From Paenibacillus thalictri (GTDB lineage: Bacteria; Bacillota; Bacilli; Paenibacillales; NBRC-103111), in contig NZ_SIRE01000004.1 in the NCBI RefSeq assembly GCF_004307995.1, positions 1-64,000 of the forward strand: a stretch of DNA of 64,000 nt, given 5' to 3'. Shown piece after piece: positions 43,778 through 51,867 of this stretch. Position 1 is the first letter of the stretch; each line of letters opens with the position of its first letter. The notes below the pieces were generated by a model, which did no database searches, was not told the DNA's origin, and worked only from the letters and a program-made list of their open reading frames with translations. The position numbers and the translations under genes were made by a program.

Positions 43778-45109
43778 TTATTTCACTTTTTTCTCGGCAA
43801 TGATTTTATTCGCTTTCTCGTCGGCCGTCCGGAGCGCCGTGTTAATATCCATGTTGTTTAACACGACATTTTTCATTGCTTCCCGCAGCGCCGCATAAAT
43901 GTCCAGTTCGTACCGCGAGCTGTTTGCCACCGGAGCCGGTTTAACCTTAAACATGCCTGTTAAGTTTTTGCCGTCATACAGCTTCGAATCTTTGGCGAAA
44001 TCTCTGCGCAGCGCCGGATCCTGCAGGATCGTCAGCCGCGTCCCTTTATTCATCGCTACCTGGGCTTCGTCGCTGACCAGCGTTTGCAGCACCTTGTAGG
44101 CGGCTTCCTTATGTTTGCTTGTCGGAGGCACCACCATCATGTGAAAGTCGACCTCTCTGCCGACTCCCGGCTTATCGTCAAAAGTCGGGTAAGAAACGAG
44201 GTCCCATTGGAACACATTGCCCGATTGCTCGATCAGCGGAATACGGCTGGTGTAAGCGGAAATCCAATACGGAATCATCGCCATTTTCTGATCTTTAATG
44301 AAATAATTGATGCCGTACGCATATTTATTGTTAGCGACCATGCCGGGGATATCGTAAACCTGGCGCAGCAGATTAAACACCTTCTGGTATCCCTCGGTGT
44401 TCAGCACCGCTTTCTCCTGCTTCTCGTCGACGACCGGGAGCGAATAAGAGCGGGTTAACGAGTTGGCGTCGCCCGGGTCGAGGCCGATGTACTGTACGCC
44501 GTCCTGCATTTTGGTCAGCTTTTTGCCAAGCTCGATCACCTGGCTCCAAGTCATATTGTCGGTCGGATAAGCAACGCCGAATTTATCAAAAATGTCCTTG
44601 TTGTACACCAGCACCCCATAGTTCATCGTATACGGCATGCCGTAAAGCTCGCCGTTTTTGCCAAATTGCTTCAGCGCGTTAATCGCTTCCGGTTCGAACC
44701 GGTTCAAATCGATTTTTTCCTTCTTCACCAGCTCGTTCAGATCGGAAACAAGGCCAAGCTCGATCAGCGCGTTCAAATAAAAGTTGCTCGTCGGGATCAA
44801 ATCCGGCACTTCACCGGCCGCAATCATCTGCTCCAGCGTCTGGCCGGTAACAAGCTCAAAGGAAATGTTCGGATATTTCTTCTGCACCGGAACGTTAAAA
44901 ATTTCGTCCACATCTTTCTGCGAGTTAATTCCCGCATTGTAATTGACGATTTTCAACTTAACCGGCTCGGAAGCCGCTTGATCGGCTTTTTTGTCGTTCG
45001 GAACGGAGGCGGTAGGCGCATCGCCGCCTTTGCTGCAGCCTGCAACTACAAGTCCGGCCGCCGCAATAATGCTGAGCAGTATCTGAAGTTTTTTCATCGA
45101 TTTGTTCAT
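43778..45109 (-). CDS. Extracellular sugar-binding lipoprotein (locus B)
   Basis: A 443-residue ABC-type solute-binding lipoprotein, MalE/UgpB-like group 1. The signal ends in the lipobox LVVAGC near residue 25. Segments such as MPYTMNYGVLVYNKDIFDKFGV and MTWSQVIELGKKLTKMQDG are typical of CUT1 binding proteins. It is the first gene of locus B after a cre-containing promoter. No permease genes follow, only LTD and enzyme genes, so it must either work with a transporter elsewhere or act as a surface binding protein. ATG 45109 is used, with GCAGG upstream; the next ATG four codons on is equally possible. Confidence 0.88.
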   Translation of the reverse strand: MNKSMKKLQILLSIIAAAGLVVAGCSKGGDAPTASVPNDKKADQAASEPVKLKIVNYNAGINSQKDVDEIFNVPVQKKYPNISFELVTGQTLEQMIAAGEVPDLIPTSNFYLNALIELGLVSDLNELVKKEKIDLNRFEPEAINALKQFGKNGELYGMPYTMNYGVLVYNKDIFDKFGVAYPTDNMTWSQVIELGKKLTKMQDGVQYIGLDPGDANSLTRSYSLPVVDEKQEKAVLNTEGYQKVFNLLRQVYDIPGMVANNKYAYGINYFIKDQKMAMIPYWISAYTSRIPLIEQSGNVFQWDLVSYPTFDDKPGVGREVDFHMMVVPPTSKHKEAAYKVLQTLVSDEAQVAMNKGTRLTILQDPALRRDFAKDSKLYDGKNLTGMFKVKPAPVANSSRYELDIYAALREAMKNVVLNNMDINTALRTADEKANKIIAEKKVK

Positions 45110-45175
45110 CTTTTATTGACCTGCTTTCTTATGTATAATTAATCTCCATCAACAAACGCTGCCGACTTCAACACG

Positions 45176-45203
45176 ATTATAGAAAACGCTTACTACATCT
45201 CAA
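45176..45203 (-). promoter_or_regulatory. Locus B promoter with a cre (CcpA) site in its spacer
   Basis: On the minus strand TTGAGA (45198-45203) and a perfect TATAAT (45176-45181) are spaced 16 bases. The spacer and the edge of the -10 contain AGTAAGCGTTTTCT (45181-45194), which matches the cre consensus TGWAANCGNTNWCA at all but the first and last positions. CcpA bound there would block RNA polymerase when preferred sugars are present. Confidence 0.6.
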
Positions 45204-45360
45204 TGGAAATGACCGTTCTCTCCTCTCTTCCATCATTCGACAAACTTTAGTTTCATTATAAGGGAGGTCCCGGCGCAGCATAATGACGATATTATGGAAA
45301 ACACTACTCAATTTTTCGATATGTCCCGATCCGCGCAGCCAGCCATTCCCAAATGGCAAG

Positions 45361-45417
45361 AAAAAAACTTCCGCCCCAGCGCAATCGCAATTTCCCGAAA
45401 GCGCATCGTATCGGAAG
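45361..45417 (-). terminator. Terminator after the AraC regulator
   Basis: On the minus strand CTTCCG (45412-45417) pairs with CGGAAG (45368-45373) around an inner GCGC/GCGC stem, and seven T residues follow (45361-45367). It separates araC-type gene 45429-46286 from the locus B promoter. Confidence 0.55.
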
Positions 45418-45428
45418 CTTTTGTCCTT

Positions 45429-46286
45429 TCACCGGATGTCGCTCATTTTTTTGCGGAATTCTTTAGGTGAGCATTGATTGTATTTGCGGAACGTTTTGTA
45501 GAAGTGGCCGACGCTTTCCATACCGATCATATCGCCAATTTGCTCAATGCTGACGTCTTCGGTGAGCAATATGCGTTCCGCCAGCTTAATCCGATGGTAG
45601 TTGACATAATCGACAAATGACATCCCGATCACCTTTTTGAAATAGGTGGCAAAATAGGAGTAGCTGATATTGGCGATGCCGCTTGCTTCCATCACGGTAA
45701 TTTTCTCGGTCAAATGTTTCTCCACATAATCCAGCACGGCCTTCAGCCGGTCGAGCCCGACATGCTTGTTGGAGGATACAATCTGCCTTTGATCCGAACG
45801 CAGCAAGGTGAGCAGTATTTTACGAATATGCCAGCTGATGGCCATATCGTAACCGTACGATTTCTCCTTCGCTTCTTTGAAAATATCGAGAATACATTGC
45901 GATACCGACTGCCGCGCCTCCGCATTCTCCATAAATACGTAGTTTAAGTCGCTTAGCGCCGCATTTACTCCTGCAAATAATTTCAAGTAAGACACGGTGG
46001 AAGGATCAAAATATTGCAGCGGGTCGAAGTGAAAAATCACATATTCGGTATCGCGCGTAACATGGTCCCTGTGCAGCTGATTTGCGCCGATGATGATAAC
46101 GTCGCCGTTTGCAAGAGTGTATTTTTGCCGGTCGATCAGCACATCCATGCCGCCGCTAACGACATGGAGCATTTCGATCTGCTTGTGGTAATGCCACTCG
46201 TTCCAGCTCTCCGGGCGTTTCTTCACGTATATTTTCATAGGAACAAGCGGGTTTTCATATAAGATGTTTTCGTTAAACGGCTGCAA
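45429..46286 (-). CDS. AraC-family transcriptional regulator with cupin sensor
   Basis: A 285-residue one-component regulator. Residues 15-110 form a cupin fold (WNEWHYHKQIEMLHVVSGG, then LANGDVIIIGANQLHRDH) that would bind a sugar-like effector. Residues 185-285 carry two helix-turn-helix motifs (VMEASGIANISYSYFATYFKK and SIEQIGDMIGMESVGHFYKTF). The start is TTG 46286 with AAGGAGGCG upstream. It lies immediately before locus B on the same strand and is the likely regulator of it, given that locus B has no two-component system of its own; this is inference from position. Confidence 0.9.
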   Translation of the reverse strand: MQPFNENILYENPLVPMKIYVKKRPESWNEWHYHKQIEMLHVVSGGMDVLIDRQKYTLANGDVIIIGANQLHRDHVTRDTEYVIFHFDPLQYFDPSTVSYLKLFAGVNAALSDLNYVFMENAEARQSVSQCILDIFKEAKEKSYGYDMAISWHIRKILLTLLRSDQRQIVSSNKHVGLDRLKAVLDYVEKHLTEKITVMEASGIANISYSYFATYFKKVIGMSFVDYVNYHRIKLAERILLTEDVSIEQIGDMIGMESVGHFYKTFRKYNQCSPKEFRKKMSDIR

Positions 46287-46411
46287 TATACCAGCGCCTC
46301 CTTATAGGGAAGTTTGCGTCGTAATATAACGAACAGGCACTTATTTTAACAAGGAAGTATCAACACTGTATTTTACTTTTGTTAAATCTATAAATCTATC
46401 ATATCACATTA

Positions 46412-46465
46412 AACAAAAAGATAAGCTTAAACCGTGCGGTAAATGGCACGATTCAAGCTTATCTT
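46412..46465 (-). terminator. Terminator after the DUF3298 gene
   Basis: On the minus strand AAGATAAGCTTGAATCGTGC pairs with GCACGGTTTAAGCTTATCTT and is followed by a T-rich TTTTTGTTT. It lies just past the stop at 46500. Confidence 0.8.
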
Positions 46466-46499
46466 CGGGTGCGCCGCCCTGCCGGCGGTCACAACTAGT

Positions 46500-47654
46500 T
46501 TAAGGCTGCTGCGAGATTTGGATCACGCCGGCCGGCGTTTTGGTTACGGACGCTTTCAGCACTTTGTCCGCAAAGGCAAGCGGCACGTACATTTTTTCGT
46601 CAGCGATGATCGGCGCTGCACCTAGCTGGAACGGAGCCTCCTTGGCGAAAAAGTACGCATCTTTGCCCAGCGTCACCTTGGTCCACTGAGCGCCTTTCTT
46701 CAACTCGGCGGAAGAGTCGGCGGAGTTCCAGGTTAACTCATAACCAAGCTTGTCGGCGAGCAGCCGGAGCGGGACCATGATCGTTTTATCTTGAGAAACG
46801 ATCACTTTCCCTTGATCCGCGGGAATCGCTTCACCCGCGATGTTCAGCGTCCACGACTGCGGCAAGGCGCTTTCGTTGCCGGGAATCGGAATCCGGAAGG
46901 CCGGCTGGCCGGACGAATACGGCGCTATCGCATATTGCGGGAATTCGATCACCGCTTCGCCGTTTTCGATATAAAAACCTTGAGTGTCGTCGATGCCTTT
47001 AAACGTGTCCTTGAAGAAATTTTCCGGCTTCGCCGCGATGCCTTCCCGGACTGCCTTATCGACAATCGTCTTGTATTCAGGTCCGAACAAATCGGAAAGC
47101 TGGGCCGCTCTGGCCTGCTTGGTGTTCATGATGTTGTAGTAGTCGGTACGTGTCTCTCCGTGCGCGCCGCCGGCAAAACCGTATGTCGTTACACGCAGCG
47201 AAACGATGTCCGGCGGCCATCCGGTGCCGTCCGATTTCAGCTCGTAGACGACCATCATTTCCCCTTGTCTGACGGGAAACCCTCCCGCTTTGGCCGCATC
47301 GTTATTTTCTTTGGCCCTTTGTTTCCAGCTCTCCAGATCCTTCATGGCGGTCGACTCGATCAAGGCGTTCACCTTGGCCTGGTATTCCGTATCCTTCAAC
47401 CCGGAAAGCACCGGAATCTTCAAAGCGGCCTTTAAGTTTTCATCTTCGTTGTTTACTTCTTTGGCCGTTGCGGTTACCGGTGTTGCCACCGCCGCGGGAG
47501 CTTCCTCAGCTTGTATATCAATCGGCTGCAAAATCGGAATCGCTTGCGCGTCCTCCGCGGCAAACACGTTCAGCGGTGCGAGGGCGCTCGCGCCGGATAA
47601 TAATATGGAGCTTACTACGCTCAGCGTCAGTATCGTTTTAATCGTTTTTTTCAT
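46500..47654 (-). CDS. Secreted DUF4163/DUF3298 protein with copper-amine-oxidase-N-like domain
   Basis: A 384-residue exported protein with a signal peptide ending near NVFA-AED (residue 33). Residues 75-270 fit the DUF4163 plus DUF3298 pair found in RsiV-type anti-sigma factors and in lipoproteins (LRVTTYGFAGGAHGETRTDYYNI). Residues 280-384 form the copper-amine-oxidase-N-like stalk domain common in Paenibacillus exported proteins (GKVIVSQDKTIMVPLRLLADKLGY). Despite the RsiV resemblance there is no anti-sigma membrane segment after the signal peptide and no sigma factor gene beside it. ATG 47654 gives a proper signal peptide with AGAAAGG upstream. Function unknown. Confidence 0.8.
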   Translation of the reverse strand: MKKTIKTILTLSVVSSILLSGASALAPLNVFAAEDAQAIPILQPIDIQAEEAPAAVATPVTATAKEVNNEDENLKAALKIPVLSGLKDTEYQAKVNALIESTAMKDLESWKQRAKENNDAAKAGGFPVRQGEMMVVYELKSDGTGWPPDIVSLRVTTYGFAGGAHGETRTDYYNIMNTKQARAAQLSDLFGPEYKTIVDKAVREGIAAKPENFFKDTFKGIDDTQGFYIENGEAVIEFPQYAIAPYSSGQPAFRIPIPGNESALPQSWTLNIAGEAIPADQGKVIVSQDKTIMVPLRLLADKLGYELTWNSADSSAELKKGAQWTKVTLGKDAYFFAKEAPFQLGAAPIIADEKMYVPLAFADKVLKASVTKTPAGVIQISQQP

Positions 47655-47755
47655 ATAGATCGGGTTCCTTTCTCCATTGAAATTTGCCAAATGCAGAACT
47701 GCTCGGCTGCAAACCCATCATACCCCGCGAACGGTCGAAGTTGGTAACAAAGGGG

Positions 47756-49270
47756 TTACAATGCCAAACCAGGCTCAAGCCGCAGCGCCACCGTTACCAT
47801 TGTGCCTTGACCCGGCTCGCTTTCGATAAGCAGCTTGCCGCCATGCAGCTCCATAATTTCACGGCAAATGGCCAGTCCCAACCCGGTTCCTTCGGCGCCG
47901 GGATTTACCTGGTAAAATTTTTCCCCAACATGGCGCAGTTGATCCGCAGCGATACCGATGCCTTCGTCCCGTACCCGGACGGTGACCGTCCGCTTGGTCG
48001 GCTCCCCGGAATCTGGGCCCGTGTCCCGGCCTCTCTTAGCTGTGGCCAATTCCCACGAGGCAGCGCCGCTGCTATCCTCTTCTGCCGAAGCTTCCGATAT
48101 TTCCGCTTCAAGCCATATGGAACCGCCGGGGTGTGAATATTTGATCGCATTGTCCAGCACATTGAGGAATACTTGGCGCAGCCGGTTGCCGTCCGCATGC
48201 AGCTTGCCCGGGACTTGCCCAACCGCGCAGATCAGGTTCAGCCGCTTATGGTCGGCTTTGGACTGGACCTGAAGCAGCACCTCCCGCAGCAGCGACTCCA
48301 GCTCGACTTCACCCCATTCCAATACGATCCGCTTTTCAGATAGCCGGGAAAAATCAAGCAGTTCCTCAACAAGGCCGATCAACCGCTCCGTCTCTTTGGA
48401 AATCATCTGCAATCCGAATCGCGTTTCCTCCGCATCTTGCATCTCTCCGGTGAGGATCGTTTCGCTCCAGCCTTTGATGCCGCTGATCGGCGTACGCAGC
48501 TCATGGGAAACGGAAGAAATAAAATCGTTCTTCAGCTTTTCCGTCCGTTCGATTTCCGAAGCCATGTAGTTGAGCGTCCGGCCCAACTCGCGGACCTCGT
48601 CCGGTCCGGCCTCCTGCACCCGCGTTTCGTATTCGCCTTTAGCCATACGCGAGGAGGCGGCCGTTATGTCGCGAATCGGCCGGACGATGCTGCCGGCAAG
48701 CGACCCGCTGAGCGTTAGTACGATGCCCAGCACCGCCAGACCGATCCCGGCGGAAACCGCATAAATGACCAGCAGGAGCCGGTCCACCTCCTTCAGCGAA
48801 GTTACGTAACGCAGCAGCACAAACGGCTGGCCGTGATCCAGCAGCGGAATCGCAACAGACATCACATGCTCTCCCGTGCCCGGCTGATACCCTTTCCACA
48901 CTTCCGTCTGCGCGGCTTTAAAAGCCAATTTCACGTCACCCGTCGCAATCCGTTCATCCGAGGAAAAACCGGAGGATGCGGCGAGCAGCCGGCCGTCGCG
49001 ATTGATGATTTGCAGCTCGGCCGAAGGATGGGCATACTGCTGCAGCAGCGTATTTAATTGGAACGATAAATTCGTGCTTGATACTTCACCCGAATATTTA
49101 TTGTAAAAGGAAGATGTCACCTTGGCGTGATTGGCCAGCACGCTGAGAATGCTGTTGTAGTAAAACTGCCGGACCGCGACAAAAAATACGCCCTCAAGCA
49201 AAAACAGCGTCACCAGCACAACGGCGATAAAGCGGACGGTCACATGCCGTTTCAGGCTCCCCTTGCTCAT
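47756..49270 (-). CDS. Membrane sensor histidine kinase, OmpR partner
   Basis: A 504-residue classical sensor kinase: TM1 about residues 10-32, an extracellular sensor of roughly 130 residues, TM2 near 170-193, HAMP 195-245, HisKA with the phospho-acceptor in SSVSHELRTPISG (H256), and an ATPase domain with NAIKYSHPGG, DEGIGI and GTGLGLAI. A 30-residue low-complexity insert (EDSSGAASWELATAKR) sits in the ATPase domain, longer than usual. The ATG at 49270 overlaps the response regulator stop by 4 bases (ATGA). It is the last gene of the lipoprotein-regulator-kinase operon 51484-47756. The signal is unknown; antibiotic or envelope stress is typical for such pairs. Confidence 0.93.
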   Translation of the reverse strand: MSKGSLKRHVTVRFIAVVLVTLFLLEGVFFVAVRQFYYNSILSVLANHAKVTSSFYNKYSGEVSSTNLSFQLNTLLQQYAHPSAELQIINRDGRLLAASSGFSSDERIATGDVKLAFKAAQTEVWKGYQPGTGEHVMSVAIPLLDHGQPFVLLRYVTSLKEVDRLLLVIYAVSAGIGLAVLGIVLTLSGSLAGSIVRPIRDITAASSRMAKGEYETRVQEAGPDEVRELGRTLNYMASEIERTEKLKNDFISSVSHELRTPISGIKGWSETILTGEMQDAEETRFGLQMISKETERLIGLVEELLDFSRLSEKRIVLEWGEVELESLLREVLLQVQSKADHKRLNLICAVGQVPGKLHADGNRLRQVFLNVLDNAIKYSHPGGSIWLEAEISEASAEEDSSGAASWELATAKRGRDTGPDSGEPTKRTVTVRVRDEGIGIAADQLRHVGEKFYQVNPGAEGTGLGLAICREIMELHGGKLLIESEPGQGTMVTVALRLEPGLAL

Positions 49271-49977
49271 GACGGCTCGCCTTTCCAGCGGTAGCCCATT
49301 CCCCATACCGTTTCGATATACTCCGGTTTGGACGGGTCCATCTCGATTTTTTGGCGCAGCCTGCGGATATTGACGTCGACGATTTTCGGATCGCCCACGT
49401 AATTGACGCCCCATACCTCATCCAGCAGCTTGTCGCGGCTTAAAGAAACGTTCGGATTGCGCATGAAAAAACGGACAAGCGCCAGCTCGGTCGGCGTCAG
49501 ATCGACAATGGCACCGTCTTTGGCGAAGCGCTGTTCCGCTTCCCTCAGCTCAAACGGGCCGCTTCGGCACACCTCGGCCGACGCAGCTCCCAGCGGCGCC
49601 GCCTTCAGCAGCCGCACCCTGCGCAGCAGCGACTGCACCCGAGCCATCAGCTCGGCCGGGCTGAACGGCTTGCCGATGTGGTCGTCGGCGCCAAGCGACA
49701 GCGCCATCACTTTGTCCCGCTCCTGCACCTTGGCCGTTAAAAAAATAATGCCGATCGTTTCATCGCTTGCACGAATGCGGCGGCACACCTCGAAGCCGTC
49801 GATGCCCGGCACCATCACGTCAAGCAGCGCCACCGCCGTATCCGGATGGCGCTGCAGCAGCGACAGCGCCTGCTCTCCGTCCACCGCCTCCAGCGGTTCG
49901 TAGCCGTGGCGCTTGAGGTTCACCACGACAAAGCTGCGGATGGATTCCTCATCTTCCAGCACCAGCACTTTATCCAT
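49267..49977 (-). CDS. OmpR-family response regulator
   Basis: A 236-residue response regulator: receiver domain with D9/E10, phospho-acceptor D53 (LLDVMVPGIDG), T80-type switch (FLTAK) and the conserved K in GKPFSP; then a winged-helix DNA-binding domain (LTPTELALVRFF, DVNIRRLRQKIE, TVWGMGYRW). It lies between the VCBS lipoprotein gene (8-base overlap) and its kinase gene (4-base overlap), so all three are translationally coupled. Targets cannot be told from the sequence. Confidence 0.95.
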   Translation of the reverse strand: MDKVLVLEDEESIRSFVVVNLKRHGYEPLEAVDGEQALSLLQRHPDTAVALLDVMVPGIDGFEVCRRIRASDETIGIIFLTAKVQERDKVMALSLGADDHIGKPFSPAELMARVQSLLRRVRLLKAAPLGAASAEVCRSGPFELREAEQRFAKDGAIVDLTPTELALVRFFMRNPNVSLSRDKLLDEVWGVNYVGDPKIVDVNIRRLRQKIEMDPSKPEYIETVWGMGYRWKGEPS

Positions 49978-51484
49978 GGTCGTCCTCTCCTTTCGTTTCC
50001 GTGGTCAGATGAAATTGGGTCCGCAGCTCCGCATGCTCCCGGTCGATGGCATATACAATCTGCGATGTGCGGGCCAGTTCCTGCCAGGAATCGGGCTGGG
50101 CACTTCCGGCTGCCGGTGCTGGCGGCGTCCCTTCAGCCGATTGCGACTGCGAGGATGACGCTGCCAGCACCGGCGGGCTTGCGGCGAGTGATGATTGCGG
50201 CGGCGACATTTCCGAAAGCTGCGACTCTCGCGAAGATAGAGACGATGCTGAGCCTTGTAACGCCTCTTGTACGTTTTCCTGCGTTTGCGAGCCTTGCGGC
50301 GTTTGCTGCATAGCATCGCTTGTCTCTTGAGCCCACTCCTCCAGCGAAAACATACGGATCGCGGCAAGCTGCTTCCGGTCGGGATAAGAGACGAAGCGCA
50401 CGATGTGTTCCCCGTCGATTTCCACCGTGTAGCCATCGCCCCAATCCTTGGGAATGTTAAAATAATACCCCAATCCGAGGTTATTGTAGCGCTCCATAAC
50501 GGGGATAAGGCCTTTATCTCCGTCCCACCGGGCGTACGTCATAATCCAAGGAATTTTATACATCGGCTCCTGCTCCCAGCCGGGCGGCTGCTTCATACCG
50601 GAAATTTCAATGATGCCGTCCCCGTCCGCGTCTTCGCTAAGTCCGCTGTAAGCTTTAAACGTCCGTTCGACCGGCAGCGGCGTCTTGAGCTCATCTTGAT
50701 CAAATACGACAAGCTGCGTTTGCGACGAGTGTGCGCCAACGCTCATATCCAGCACAACGCCTTGCCGTCCCGCCGCTACATTGCCAAGCTTCATCGAATA
50801 GACGGCGTTAATGCCGGAAGCAAGCTCGATCGTCCCCAGCGTAACCGGCTGCCCGTCGTATTGCATCAGCGTAAAAGATGAGCTGGTCAGGCCGCCGTTT
50901 CTTTTTTCCGTTTCCACCGAGATATCCTTCTTACCGTCTCCGTTCAGATCTCCCACCGCCCAGTTGGAGTAGGTCAGCTTCATCTTGGCCGTCCAATTTG
51001 TCCCGTCCCAGCCGTATACGCTAAGTCCTTTGGGCTGGGCGTTGCTGAGCGAGGTGCCAACCGCGATGTCGATTTGACCGTCGTTGGTCAAATCCTGAAA
51101 GCTGAGTTCCTCCAGGCTGCTCCCTTCCTCGGGAAGCCGGGCCGCCATCTGCCAGCCGCCGTCCGGCTTTTGCTTCCATACTTCGCCGATGATATGACTG
51201 CTCGTCTGCTCCTTGTAAAAAGCGACCGCTTCCTTCACGCCGTCCCCGTCCAGATCCAGCACCGGGATCGTCCCGTAACGATTCGGCGTCTTCGGACGCA
51301 CAAGCACCGCGCCTGCAGGCAGCGACTGCTCGATCGTTGTCTTCAGCGCTTCCTGCTCCGCAGGCAGCTTCGGCAGCCGCATATACGACTCCGGCGACTG
51401 AATAATGCCGCAAGCGGAGCAGAGGCACAGAACTGCGACCGAGCCAATCGCCGCGCTTTTTTGAACAATGGGCGGAATTCTCAT
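49970..51484 (-). CDS. FG-GAP/VCBS-like lipoprotein coupled to a two-component system
   Basis: A 504-residue predicted lipoprotein: a basic N terminus, a hydrophobic stretch and the lipobox LCSAC near residue 25. Residues 75-330 hold repeats with calcium-type DxDxDG loops (LDLDGDGVKEA, LTNDGQIDI, DLNGDGKKDI, DADGDGIIEI), as in FG-GAP/VCBS propellers. The last 120 residues are Ser/Gln/Pro-rich, then a short conserved end. ATG 51484 is chosen; GGATTGGAG lies just before it. The gene is first in the operon and overlaps the response regulator gene by 8 bases. Such coupling suggests an accessory sensor on the outer membrane face that feeds the kinase; this is inference. Confidence 0.82.
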   Translation of the reverse strand: MRIPPIVQKSAAIGSVAVLCLCSACGIIQSPESYMRLPKLPAEQEALKTTIEQSLPAGAVLVRPKTPNRYGTIPVLDLDGDGVKEAVAFYKEQTSSHIIGEVWKQKPDGGWQMAARLPEEGSSLEELSFQDLTNDGQIDIAVGTSLSNAQPKGLSVYGWDGTNWTAKMKLTYSNWAVGDLNGDGKKDISVETEKRNGGLTSSSFTLMQYDGQPVTLGTIELASGINAVYSMKLGNVAAGRQGVVLDMSVGAHSSQTQLVVFDQDELKTPLPVERTFKAYSGLSEDADGDGIIEISGMKQPPGWEQEPMYKIPWIMTYARWDGDKGLIPVMERYNNLGLGYYFNIPKDWGDGYTVEIDGEHIVRFVSYPDRKQLAAIRMFSLEEWAQETSDAMQQTPQGSQTQENVQEALQGSASSLSSRESQLSEMSPPQSSLAASPPVLAASSSQSQSAEGTPPAPAAGSAQPDSWQELARTSQIVYAIDREHAELRTQFHLTTETKGEDDHG

Positions 51485-51867
51485 TCTCCAATCCTCATCT
51501 CCTTTCCGCCGACTTTGTGCATCGCAAAAGCCGTCCAAACCTGTCTATGTTACATAGTAAACCTTGAGTATCCGCGATCGGTTACAAAACAGTAACAAAC
51601 CCGCAACTATTCTTCAAGTGTACCCGATTTCGTTCTGCCGTACATAATCGCCACGACAAAAATGCGGAGGTTCTGCCTCCGCTTGACTTCCGGAGCAGCA
51701 CCGCCGCATGAATAATAGCTTTTAGAAAGATGTTCGAAGGGGTCCGAGGACGCTAAGAAGATCGGATGACCTTGGAATGTCTCATTATCTCCCAAATATG
51801 AGAGGTTGGGGGTTCCATGCCTCGCTCGCATAGTTCAGCATGTTGTACGCAGACAGCAGCCTCTCTC
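51485..51867. other. Spacer between the heparinase gene and the lipoprotein operon
   Basis: About 380 bases. It contains the heparinase terminator at 51657-51684 and presumably the promoter for the lipoprotein operon; no other gene or RNA is recognised. A minus-strand frame at 51607-51831 has no ribosome binding site and crosses the terminator. Confidence 0.4.
51657..51684 (-). terminator. Terminator after the heparinase gene
   Basis: On the minus strand GCGGAGG and CCTCCGC form a perfect stem around CAGAA, followed by ATTTTTG. It lies about 190 bases past the heparinase stop codon. Confidence 0.65.

Noticed and set aside
46500..47654. Anti-sigma factor RsiV
   Set aside because: The DUF3298 part fits, but there is no cytoplasmic anti-sigma domain and no sigma factor gene nearby, and the C terminus is a stalk domain.
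51607..51831. 74-codon minus-strand frame
   Set aside because: Crosses the heparinase terminator, lacks a ribosome binding site and has a low-complexity product.
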